Notes: generated from the sequence alone by a model not told the origin. Counted from the stretch's first letter, positions 5,768 through 11,993 are shown. The stretch: DNA of 12,477 nt from Candidatus Desantisbacteria bacterium CG1_02_49_89 (GCA_001871075.1 MNUP01000017.1:1-12477); one strand, 5' to 3'. A program made the numbers and translations.

Positions 5768-8104
5768 ATGTTACCGATAATCTTTTTCGTCCTGGGAGCG
5801 GTTTCAGCGCTGGTGCAGTCCGTTACCATCAGGGAATTCCTTAACGTCTTTTACGGTAACGAACTTGTGCTGGGCGCTGTGCTGGGCATCTGGCTCTTGT
5901 GGGTGGCTGCCGGATCTTTTACTGGAGCGTACCTGGTGAAAAAGATCAAAGGGCTGTACAGGTTCTTCATAACCCTGGTGACAGTGGGCGCGTTCTTCCC
6001 GCTTGTCCAGCTTTTTCTTATCAGGACAGCCAGGTCAGTGCTCGGCGTCCCGTCGGGCCAGTATATCCCGTTCTTCACAACCGTCCTGTATTCCGCCGCG
6101 GTAATGTTCCCTTTCTGTTTCCTGGCAGGCATAGCTTTTCCGCTTGGCGCCAGGATATACTGCGCGAAGGAAGAATATGAGAACACGGCTGAGGAGATCT
6201 CGAAGCTTTACGTGTCCGAATCCCTGGGTTTCCTTGCCGGCGGCGCCGGTTTTACTTTTTATTTCGCCCTTCATTACCAGGCGTACCTCCTGCTTTCAGC
6301 TGCATTCGCCTGTGTCCTGGCTTCAGTCTGGTTCCTGGCAATGAAAAGGATAAAATTCGCCTCAAAGCCGGCAGGCGTGGTATTCGCGCTCGCGTGCCTG
6401 GGCCTGTCAATTTATTCCCTGGTCGCGTCCGGCGCCCTTGAAAAAGAAACCGTGCGCAGGCGCTGGGAATCGCTTAACAGGAGGATAGAGCTTGTCGAGA
6501 CGGCTGACACGAAATACCAGAACATAGCCGTGGGGAAATTCCTCGGGCAGTACAGCATGTTCGGCAACGGCAACCTGCTTTTTTCCTTCCCGGATGAATA
6601 CGAGGACGCGCCGCTCGCGAACTACGTTCTTTTCCAGCACCCGAACCCCAGAAGCGTGCTTGTCATCGGCGAGGTGCCTGCGGGGGTCCTGGGGTTCATG
6701 CTGCTTCACCCGGATATTTCGGTTGACTGCGTTTTTCTGGACAGCAAACTAATGCAGGCGATGGGCCGCTACGCGGGCGAGGTCCCTGGCATAAAGGACA
6801 ATAACAGATTGAAATATATCCACGAGGACGGCAGGCATTACGTGAAAGGCTGTTCCCGCAAATATGACGTGGTTTTTCTGGCTCTTCCGCAACCCTCTAC
6901 GGCCATGGTTAACAGGTATTACACGCGGGAATTTTTCAGGGAAGCCGCGGGGATACTCGAGAAGGGCGGGGTATTCGCCTGCTTCGGCGCCAGCACAGCG
7001 GACGCGATAACCTGGCAGGTCGGCAACTATTTCAGCTCCGCGTACAGGACGCTTTCAAGCGTGTTCGCGGACGTTAAGGTGAGCACGGGATACTCGAATT
7101 ACTTTTTCTGCGCGCAGGAAACCGGGGTCGTGACCGATGATTATAAGGTCCTGCAGGAAAGATACTGGTCAAAAAACGTAAGGATGCCGTTCTTTTCAGA
7201 AGAGCATTTCCCGTATTTCTTCCCGCCGGACAGGGTGCGGTATATAAACGATTTCCTGAAAGAATGGCGCTGGTCCAGGGTAAACACGGACCTCAAGCCT
7301 GTTTCGTATTTCTATTCCCTGCTTGAGTGGGACGCGTATTCGGGTTCACGCATGGGCCCTTTATTGAGAAGGCTCGGGGAATGGTTCAGGGTCGGATGGG
7401 CGGTTATGCTCCTGGGCCTTTTCCTTGCCATGCGGTATTTTACCATCCTGGTACGCAGGAGAACGCCGGCGCAGCAGCAGAGGTTCAGCGCCCTTTTCGC
7501 TATATTCGCCTGCGGCTTCGCCGCGATGGGACTGGAGATCATGCTTATATTTTTGTTCCAGAACCTTTACGGATACCTTTACCAGATGATAGGTTTCATC
7601 ACCGCGGTGTTCATGTGCGGGCTTGCCGCGGGAGGGTGGGTCGCGCTCAGATCCCTGAAGAAAAACGGGGAAGCGAACCGGCGCAGGCTTGTTTTCGCGT
7701 GCTGCGGCATGGCTCTTTTCCCCCTGCTGATCCCGTTTCTGTCATGGATTTTCGCGTCAGCCGCTTTTTCAAAAATGCCCCAGGGTTTGTCACAGTTCTT
7801 TTTCATGGTCCCGGTCTTCCTTATCGGGTTCATCGCGGGCTTTGAATTCCCGCACGCGTCGTCGGTTTACGGCTCCACGGCGATCGGCAGCGGGAAAACA
7901 GCTGGGATGGTCGGCTGGGCGGATAATTTCGGAGGGTTCCTTGGCGCGGCGCTTTGCGGCACGTTATTGATCCCGGTGCTGGGCATCACCGGCGCCTGCC
8001 TGGTTATTTCTCTGTGCAGTATTGCCGCGGTCATCCTGCTTGTTTTCCAGGTTAAAACGAAAAAGATCGAAGTTATGGTTGTAAATAAAGATCCTGGATC
8101 CTAG
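5768..8104 (+). CDS. Polytopic membrane protein with central spermidine-synthase-like domain
   Basis: This is a 778-residue fusion: about seven membrane helices (1-230), a soluble Rossmann-like aminopropyltransferase domain (about 245-500), and about six further helices (545-770). The N-terminal REFLNVFYGNELVLG signature and the central PQPSTAMVNRYYTREFF (374-390) are typical of the fused MFS/spermidine-synthase group. The SAM-binding glycine loop is degenerate: IGEVPAG at 300-306 in place of a GGGDG-type loop. The usual catalytic aspartate after the fourth strand is replaced in VVFLALPQP. It is therefore unlikely to make spermidine, and its substrate is unknown. The ATG at 5768 is preferred to the in-frame GTG at 5735 because the latter reads through the 10 bp repeat. 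The C-terminal KDPGS and stop codon are encoded by a heptamer array. It follows the DsbD-like gene and may belong to the same transcript. Confidence 0.85.
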   Translation: MLPIIFFVLGAVSALVQSVTIREFLNVFYGNELVLGAVLGIWLLWVAAGSFTGAYLVKKIKGLYRFFITLVTVGAFFPLVQLFLIRTARSVLGVPSGQYIPFFTTVLYSAAVMFPFCFLAGIAFPLGARIYCAKEEYENTAEEISKLYVSESLGFLAGGAGFTFYFALHYQAYLLLSAAFACVLASVWFLAMKRIKFASKPAGVVFALACLGLSIYSLVASGALEKETVRRRWESLNRRIELVETADTKYQNIAVGKFLGQYSMFGNGNLLFSFPDEYEDAPLANYVLFQHPNPRSVLVIGEVPAGVLGFMLLHPDISVDCVFLDSKLMQAMGRYAGEVPGIKDNNRLKYIHEDGRHYVKGCSRKYDVVFLALPQPSTAMVNRYYTREFFREAAGILEKGGVFACFGASTADAITWQVGNYFSSAYRTLSSVFADVKVSTGYSNYFFCAQETGVVTDDYKVLQERYWSKNVRMPFFSEEHFPYFFPPDRVRYINDFLKEWRWSRVNTDLKPVSYFYSLLEWDAYSGSRMGPLLRRLGEWFRVGWAVMLLGLFLAMRYFTILVRRRTPAQQQRFSALFAIFACGFAAMGLEIMLIFLFQNLYGYLYQMIGFITAVFMCGLAAGGWVALRSLKKNGEANRRRLVFACCGMALFPLLIPFLSWIFASAAFSKMPQGLSQFFFMVPVFLIGFIAGFEFPHASSVYGSTAIGSGKTAGMVGWADNFGGFLGAALCGTLLIPVLGITGACLVISLCSIAAVILLVFQVKTKKIEVMVVNKDPGS

Positions 8105-8166
8105 ATGTTAGATCCTAGATCAAAGATTTTTAAAGATAGATCCTGGATGCTGGATATTAGATCCTA
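8090..8166 (+). repeat. Heptamer array GATCCTG, interrupted
   Basis: Units of GATCCTG or GATCCTA run from inside the last codons of the preceding gene to the left end of the A2 element, broken by a GATTTTTAAAGATA stretch. The reverse-oriented counterpart lies on the other side of A2 at 8384-8417. Confidence 0.8.
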
Positions 8167-8355
8167 CTGATATTCGCTTAATTGGTTGACGGTTTTTGAT
8201 GTCATTGCGAAGGCGAAGCCTGTGGCAATCCCGTCGTTAAAAACGAGATTGTTTCGCTTGCCCGCCACGCTTGCCCGCCACGCTTTGCTCGTGGTTTCAG
8301 CTCGCGGCTTCGGCTCGCAAAGACAACTGTCAAGGTATTATGCGATTATCAGTAG
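8164..8355 (-). repeat. Type A hairpin element with terminal inverted repeats, copy A2
   Basis: This element matches A1 in the reverse orientation. It starts CTACTGATATTCGCTTAATT and ends TATCAGTAG; the two ends match at about 22 of 27 positions as inverted repeats. It shares TTGAC, TGTCATTGCG, the GATTGCC and AACGAGATTG hairpin core, and GCAAAGACAACTGTC with A1. It is 41 bp longer because the loop near 8255-8310 contains duplicated TTGCCCGCCACGC units and a GCTCGCGGCTTCGGCTCGC stretch where A1 has the GCCCCGAT hairpin. It contains no gene. Confidence 0.75.
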
Positions 8356-8383
8356 ATTAAGGACTTATTTAAATAAACTCCCT

Positions 8384-8417
8384 CATCCAGGATCAAGGAT
8401 CCAGGATCCAGCATCTG
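8384..8417 (+). repeat. Heptamer array GATCCAG, inverse of the array left of A2
   Basis: Five units of roughly GATCCAG (first CATCCAG, last CATCTG) are the reverse complement of the GATCCTG array at 8090-8166. The two arrays could pair and enclose A2 in a larger stem. Confidence 0.75.
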
Positions 8418-8430
8418 TATTTAAAAACGA

Positions 8431-8459
8431 TTGACTTTTGTCTTTAAATATGATATAAT
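8431..8459 (+). promoter_or_regulatory. Sigma-70-type promoter with extended -10, upstream of bioY
   Basis: TTGACT (8431-8436) and TATAAT (8454-8459) are separated by 17 bases, and TGA directly precedes the -10, giving an extended -10. Transcription would begin near 8466 and leave a leader of about 115 bases before bioY. No biotin-operator palindrome or known riboswitch is recognisable in the leader. Confidence 0.75.
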
Positions 8460-8536
8460 ATAGCATCAAACTTAATAGAGTATGTTATGTGGTATTTTAG
8501 TTGTTTCAGTTTTTACGATGCACGAAGAACAGCTTG

Positions 8537-8558
8537 CCCGCCAATCTTGCTGGGCGGG
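8537..8558 (+). other. Hairpin in the bioY leader
   Basis: CCCGCC and GGCGGG pair around a 10-base loop. There is no U-run, so it is not a standard terminator. Similar TTGCCCGCC pieces occur inside A2, so it may be a repeat fragment. The bioY ribosome-binding site GGAGG (8573-8577) lies 14 bases beyond it. Confidence 0.4.
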
Positions 8559-8581
8559 ACGCACGACTTAATGGAGGCCAC

Positions 8582-9193
8582 ATGACCGAGAGAATAATGG
8601 ATCTGCGCTATGAAGCTTTCGCGTGGAGAGAAAGCAGGGGGATCGCCGGAAAACTTATGCTGAGCGTTTGTTTCGCCGGGATAACCGGCCTTCTCGCGGG
8701 AATACGTATCCCGCTTCCTTTCACGCCTGTGCCGATAACAGGCCAGGTGCTGGGTGTATTTCTGGGAAGTATATTCCTGGGAAGGAAATACGGCGGTATC
8801 AGCCAGATATTTTACGTTTTCCTTGGGCTGTGCGGCATACCGTGGTTTGCCGGGTGGAAAGCGGTATCGTTCTACCAGTTCCTGTCAAGCCCCACCGCGG
8901 GCTATCTTGTCGGGTTCGTGTTCGCGGGTTTTTATCTGGGGGATATAGCGGATAGGAAAGTAGGTAACCGTTTTTTCCCGCGGCAGATCCTGGCAATGCT
9001 GAGCGCCACGCTCATATACTATGCCTGCGGGACCGTGCACCTCGCGCTTTTAATGAAGCTGGATTTGCAACAGGCGCTCGCGATGGGTGTGCTGCCTTTT
9101 ATAGCGGTTGATCTTGTTAAGGCGGTCATCGCGGCATCGGTTTCATCAGCGCTCCTGCCTAAAAAATCATTCACCACCGAATCCGACCGCTGA
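8582..9193 (+). CDS. bioY: BioY, biotin-binding S component of an ECF transporter
   Basis: This 203-residue membrane protein has about six helices and binds biotin for uptake, working alone or with the shared EcfT/EcfA energising module, which is not in this window. The family signature RIPLPFTPVPITGQ lies at 42-55, followed by GGISQIFYVFLGLCGIP (71-87), SSPTAGYLVGF (102-112) and PFIAVDLVKA (172-181). The ATG at 8582 is chosen because GGAGG stands 4 bases upstream and the N-terminus then matches normal BioY length; the frame is open further upstream to 8501 but has no signal there. It is apparently monocistronic, with its own good promoter at 8431. The likely meaning is biotin salvage, consistent with a reduced-genome or auxotrophic lifestyle, though the absence of biotin synthesis genes cannot be judged here. 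Confidence 0.93.
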   Translation: MTERIMDLRYEAFAWRESRGIAGKLMLSVCFAGITGLLAGIRIPLPFTPVPITGQVLGVFLGSIFLGRKYGGISQIFYVFLGLCGIPWFAGWKAVSFYQFLSSPTAGYLVGFVFAGFYLGDIADRKVGNRFFPRQILAMLSATLIYYACGTVHLALLMKLDLQQALAMGVLPFIAVDLVKAVIAASVSSALLPKKSFTTESDR

Positions 9194-9207
9194 AATCCAA
9201 AAGATTT

Positions 9208-9305
9208 CCACGAAATCCGCGCCTACGCCAAGGCTTCGGCGGGCAGGCACGAAAGTATCACGAAAACACGAAAGAAATCACCACTGAGGCACTGAGGCAC
9301 GGAGA
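9208..9305 (+). repeat. Repeat-rich gap with CACGAAA and CACTGAGG units
   Basis: The 207-base gap after bioY holds spaced CACGAAA copies (9211, 9248, 9259, 9267), a GCCTACGCC...GGCGGGC hairpin near 9220-9243, and two exact CACTGAGG units plus CACGGAGA (9282-9305). No promoter with correct spacing was found: TTGACT at 9325 has no matching -10. Confidence 0.6.
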
Positions 9306-9387
9306 AGTACTTTTGGCTGAAAGCTTGACTCTTGATACTTAAAATAATCACTGTAATCATCAGTTAAAATCACCGTAATCATTTTTG

Positions 9388-9394
9388 AAAGGAG
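9388..9394 (+). promoter_or_regulatory. Strong ribosome-binding site AAAGGAG
   Basis: AAAGGAG lies 6 bases before the ATG at 9401 and is the best Shine-Dalgarno sequence in the window. It fixes the start of the NIL-ferredoxin gene. Confidence 0.75.
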
Positions 9395-9400
9395 TTAAAA

Positions 9401-9808
9401 ATGGTATCGAGAAGGATAGTGATGAAGTTTCCCCACAGGCTCCTGGACCAGCCTATCATAAGCAACCTGGTTAAGGATTACAACCTTGAATTCAACATCC
9501 TTAAGGCGTCCGTTATGCCCAACGAGGAAGGCCTGCTCGTCCTGGAGCTTACCGGGACGGAAAAAGATTATGAAAAGGCTTTGGAATATCTTAAAAAGAC
9601 CGGCGTGAATTTACAACCTTTGAGCCAGGACATCAAGCGCAACGATAAACGCTGCACGCACTGCGGGGCGTGCGTTACTATCTGCCCTGCGGGAGCTCTT
9701 GCGCTGGACCAGAAAACAAGGAAGGTCGATTTCCACGACGACAAGTGCATCGTGTGCGGGCTGTGCATCAACGCCTGCCCTGTCAGGGCGATGGAGATCC
9801 ACTTTTAA
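9401..9808 (+). CDS. NIL-domain protein fused to a 2[4Fe-4S] ferredoxin
   Basis: This is a 135-residue cytoplasmic electron carrier. Residues 3-78 form a NIL domain (an ACT-like ligand-binding fold first seen beside methionine transporter ATPases). Residues 82-135 form a bacterial ferredoxin with two complete CxxCxxCxxxCP motifs: Cys85, 88, 91, 95 and Cys116, 119, 122, 126. In methanogens and some anaerobes, NIL-ferredoxins of this layout act with a DUF39 protein in making homocysteine from aspartate semialdehyde by reductive sulfur insertion. No DUF39 gene is visible here. The downstream genes larE and cysteine desulfurase are also sulfur-handling, which supports a sulfur role. Length and start are normal. 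The array at 9812 begins three bases after its stop codon. Confidence 0.9.
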   Translation: MVSRRIVMKFPHRLLDQPIISNLVKDYNLEFNILKASVMPNEEGLLVLELTGTEKDYEKALEYLKKTGVNLQPLSQDIKRNDKRCTHCGACVTICPAGALALDQKTRKVDFHDDKCIVCGLCINACPVRAMEIHF

Positions 9809-9811
9809 ATA

Positions 9812-9845
9812 CAGTGTCCAGTATCCAGTGGCCAGTGTCCAGCAG
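9812..9845 (+). repeat. Heptamer array CAGTGTC, four to five units
   Basis: Four units, CAGTGTC, CAGTATC, CAGTGGC and CAGTGTC, plus a partial fifth begin three bases after the ferredoxin stop codon. The unit is close to the CAGTCCA array inside larE. Confidence 0.85.
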
Positions 9846-9850
9846 AGGAT

Positions 9851-9886
9851 TAATCTTGTGAAAATCTTGTGAAATCGCGTGGTTAA
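9851..9886 (+). repeat. Three AATCNNGTG units plus GTTAA before larE
   Basis: TAATCTTGTG, AAAATCTTGTG and AAATCGCGTG are followed by GTTAATTTT. This is a degenerate version of the AATCCGTG triplets before the genes at 4924 and 5768, again immediately upstream of a start codon. Confidence 0.55.
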
Positions 9887-9899
9887 TTTTAAATTGAAA

Positions 9900-10697
9900 A
9901 TGAAACTAAGCCAAAAATATAAAAAATTAATGGATATTCTGGCGGGGATGAAGAGCGTGCTGGTGGCGTATTCCGGCGGGGTGGACAGCACACTTCTGTT
10001 GAAAGCCGCGGGAGAAACGCTCGGAGGAAACGCCCTGGCAGTGATAGCATTCTCTTCCACGTATCCGGCTGATGAAATAAAGAAAGCCGCTGCCCTGGCA
10101 AAAAAGTCAGGCGTAAAACACGTCATAATAAACACGAGCGAGCTGAAAAACCCGGACTTCAGGAAAAATCCCGTGAACAGATGTTACTTTTGCAAGAAAG
10201 AACTTTTTTCAAGGCTTAGCGGGATAGCGAAAAAGAACAAACTGAAATTTGTGGCTGACGGCTCAAATTCCGACGACCTGAAGGATTTCCGCCCCGGAAA
10301 CAGGGCGAAGAAAGAGCTGGGAGTAAGAAGCCCGCTGCAGGAAGCAGGCCTTACCAAGAAAGACATACGCGCGCTTTCAAAGAAATTAAAACTGCCTACC
10401 TGGGACAAGCCTTCTCTTGCCTGCCTTGCCTCAAGATTCCCTTATGGCACATCCCTGACAGAACCCGGACTTGAAAGAGTGAATAAAGCGGAGAATTTCC
10501 TGCGCAAGCTGGGATTCACCCAGGTGCGGGTAAGGCATTACGGGGATACAGCGAGGATTGAGGTAGAACCTGACAAGATACAGTCCACGGTCCACAGTCG
10601 ACAGTCCATAGTTAAAAGACTAAAGCGGATGGGGTATAAATACGTGACAGTGGACCTGGAAGGTTACAGGACAGGCAGCATGAACGAGATCTTTTAA
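9900..10697 (+). CDS. larE: LarE-type ATP-dependent sulfur transferase
   Basis: This is a 265-residue PP-loop enzyme. The family adenylates a carboxylate and inserts sulfur, as in synthesis of the nickel-pincer cofactor of lactate racemase. The ATP pyrophosphatase loop SGGVDST lies at 25-31. The conserved NRCYFCKKELF gives Cys95 and Cys98, and KPSLACLASRFPYG gives Cys175, the position of the sacrificial cysteine in characterised LarE. Three cysteines might instead hold a [4Fe-4S] cluster, as reported for some anaerobe LarE proteins. The C-terminal DLEGYRTGSMNE is typical. No LarB or LarC is present, so the client may differ. Start choice is uncertain: ATG at 9900 gives a natural N-terminus but has no Shine-Dalgarno, and an upstream GTG at 9879 lies within repeat sequence. 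Codons for residues 228-237 come from a heptamer array. Confidence 0.92.
   Translation: MKLSQKYKKLMDILAGMKSVLVAYSGGVDSTLLLKAAGETLGGNALAVIAFSSTYPADEIKKAAALAKKSGVKHVIINTSELKNPDFRKNPVNRCYFCKKELFSRLSGIAKKNKLKFVADGSNSDDLKDFRPGNRAKKELGVRSPLQEAGLTKKDIRALSKKLKLPTWDKPSLACLASRFPYGTSLTEPGLERVNKAENFLRKLGFTQVRVRHYGDTARIEVEPDKIQSTVHSRQSIVKRLKRMGYKYVTVDLEGYRTGSMNEIF
10581..10608 (+). repeat. In-frame heptamer array CAGTCCA inside larE
   Basis: Four units of CAGTCCA (second CGGTCCA, third CAGTCGA) lie inside larE and encode about residues 228-236 (QSTVHSRQS). They sit in the variable region just before the conserved KRLKRMGYKYVTVDLEGY. The reading frame is maintained. Confidence 0.8.
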
Positions 10698-10698
10698 C

Positions 10699-10770
10699 TC
10701 GTAACATCGTGTTTCGTAACATCGTTGTTCGCCAAAATTTTGACGATGTTACTATGTTACGATGTTACGA
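10699..10770 (+). repeat. Large inverted repeat of TCGTAACATCG units after larE
   Basis: TCGTAACATCG units on the left (10699-10727) face ACGATGTTAC units with 8 bp period on the right (10743-10770), with a central AAAATTTT. The region could form a stem of over 20 imperfect pairs and might terminate larE transcription, although no clean U-run follows. Confidence 0.6.
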
Positions 10771-10775
10771 AATAG

Positions 10776-10814
10776 ACTGGCCAAACTGGCCAAACTGGCA
10801 AAACAGGCCAAACT
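10776..10814 (+). repeat. Tandem array, 9 bp unit ACTGGCCAA, 4.3 units
   Basis: Units ACTGGCCAA, ACTGGCCAA, ACTGGCAAA, ACAGGCCAA and a partial ACT end three bases before the start codon at 10818. The only purine-rich, ribosome-binding-like sequence for the next gene (CAGG) lies within the last unit. Confidence 0.85.
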
Positions 10815-10817
10815 AAT

Positions 10818-11993
10818 ATGAAACAAACTCGAAAAATATACCTGGATAACGCCGCGACAACTCCCGTGCACGCGGAAGTAGTAAAGGTGATGCAGGCCTG
10901 CCTTGCGGATATTTTCGGCAATCCTTCAAGCATTCATTCTTTCGGAAGGGAAGCCAAAGAAGTGATGGAAAAGGCAAGGGACAGCGTTGCGAGCCTTCTC
11001 GGAAGCAGGAACGAGGAGATCGTTTTCACCAGCGGCGGCACAGAATCCGATAACTCCGCGATCAAAGGTGTTGCTTTCGCGAACAAGGACAAAGGGAACC
11101 ATATAATAACGTCCACGGTGGAGCACCACGCTGTGATCGAGACGTGCAGGTTCCTGGAAACGCAGGGCTTTAAGATAACTTACCTTCCTGTGGACGGCAG
11201 CGGGCTTGTGGACCCGGGCAGCGTGAAGAAAGCCGTCACTGACAAGACCGTGCTCATTTCCATAATGCACGCGAACAACGAGATAGGGACGATCGAGCCG
11301 GTTGAAGAGATCGGCAGGATAGCCCGCGAAAAAGGCATATATTTCCATACGGATGCCGTGCAGACAGCGGGGCACATCCCAATAAATTTGAAAGAACTTC
11401 CGGTTGACCTTCTTTCGGTTTCAGCGCATAAGCTTTACGGCCCAAAGGGGATCGGCGCTCTTTATATCCGCAAAGGCGTGAAAATGGCAGCGTTCATTCA
11501 CGGCGGGGAGCAGGAGCGCAACAGACGCGCCGGCACTGAGAACATCCCCGGGATAGCAGGGTTCGGAAAAGCGGCTGAAATAGCAAAAAAGGAAATGCAG
11601 ACCGAAATGAAACGGCAGGCCGCGCTCAGGGATAAAATGATAAGCGGGATACTGAAAAAGATAGAGAAAACCCGGTTGAACGGCCATCCAACCAGGCGCC
11701 TGCCGAACAACGTGAGCATGAGCATTGAATACGTTGAGGGAGAATCCATACTGCTTAACCTGGACCTGGCAGGCATAGCCGCGTCATCCGGTTCAGCGTG
11801 CAGTTCAGGTTCCCTTGAGCCGTCCCACGTCCTTCTTGCAGCCGGGATCCCGCCTGAAGTCGCGCGCTGCTCGATAAGGTTCACGCTCGGAAGATATACT
11901 ACAGACGGCGAGATTGAGCAAGTGTTGCAAATCCTGCCCGGAATAATAATGAAACTGAGAAAGATGTCGCCGCTGTTTAAAGACAGTCATTAG
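10818..11993 (+). CDS. nifS: Cysteine desulfurase, NifS/IscS family (group I)
   Basis: This is a 391-residue PLP enzyme that converts cysteine to alanine and leaves a persulfide on a mobile cysteine for Fe-S cluster, thiolation or cofactor synthesis. It starts with YLDNAATTP. Conserved features follow in order: TSGGTESDN (71-79), the PLP-stacking histidine in TVEHHAVIE, NNEIGT, the cofactor DAVQTAGH, the PLP lysine Lys205 in SAHKLYGPKG, RAGTEN, and the active-site Cys328 in SGSACSSGSLEPSHVL. The cysteine loop is of the group I type. Length is normal and the gene looks intact. It lies 120 bases after larE, separated by repeats, so a shared operon is uncertain. It is a natural sulfur donor for LarE and for assembling the clusters of the NIL-ferredoxin. 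No IscU-type scaffold or MnmA follows within the window. Confidence 0.93.
   Translation: MKQTRKIYLDNAATTPVHAEVVKVMQACLADIFGNPSSIHSFGREAKEVMEKARDSVASLLGSRNEEIVFTSGGTESDNSAIKGVAFANKDKGNHIITSTVEHHAVIETCRFLETQGFKITYLPVDGSGLVDPGSVKKAVTDKTVLISIMHANNEIGTIEPVEEIGRIAREKGIYFHTDAVQTAGHIPINLKELPVDLLSVSAHKLYGPKGIGALYIRKGVKMAAFIHGGEQERNRRAGTENIPGIAGFGKAAEIAKKEMQTEMKRQAALRDKMISGILKKIEKTRLNGHPTRRLPNNVSMSIEYVEGESILLNLDLAGIAASSGSACSSGSLEPSHVLLAAGIPPEVARCSIRFTLGRYTTDGEIEQVLQILPGIIMKLRKMSPLFKDSH

Noticed and set aside
8186-8434. An 82-residue open frame on the plus strand
   Set aside because: It lies almost wholly inside the A2 element and the GATCCAG array, with no coding signature.
8466-8581. Biotin or other riboswitch in the bioY leader
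   Set aside because: Only one GC hairpin, built from a repeat fragment, is visible. There is no conserved aptamer-like arrangement.
9325-9348. Promoter for the NIL-ferredoxin gene from TTGACT at 9325
   Set aside because: No -10-like sequence lies 16-18 bases downstream; the nearest A/T-rich hexamers are only 9-12 bases away.
10926-11884. Minus-strand open frames opposite the cysteine desulfurase
   Set aside because: The plus-strand frame has every expected catalytic motif, and the antisense peptides show no recognisable features.
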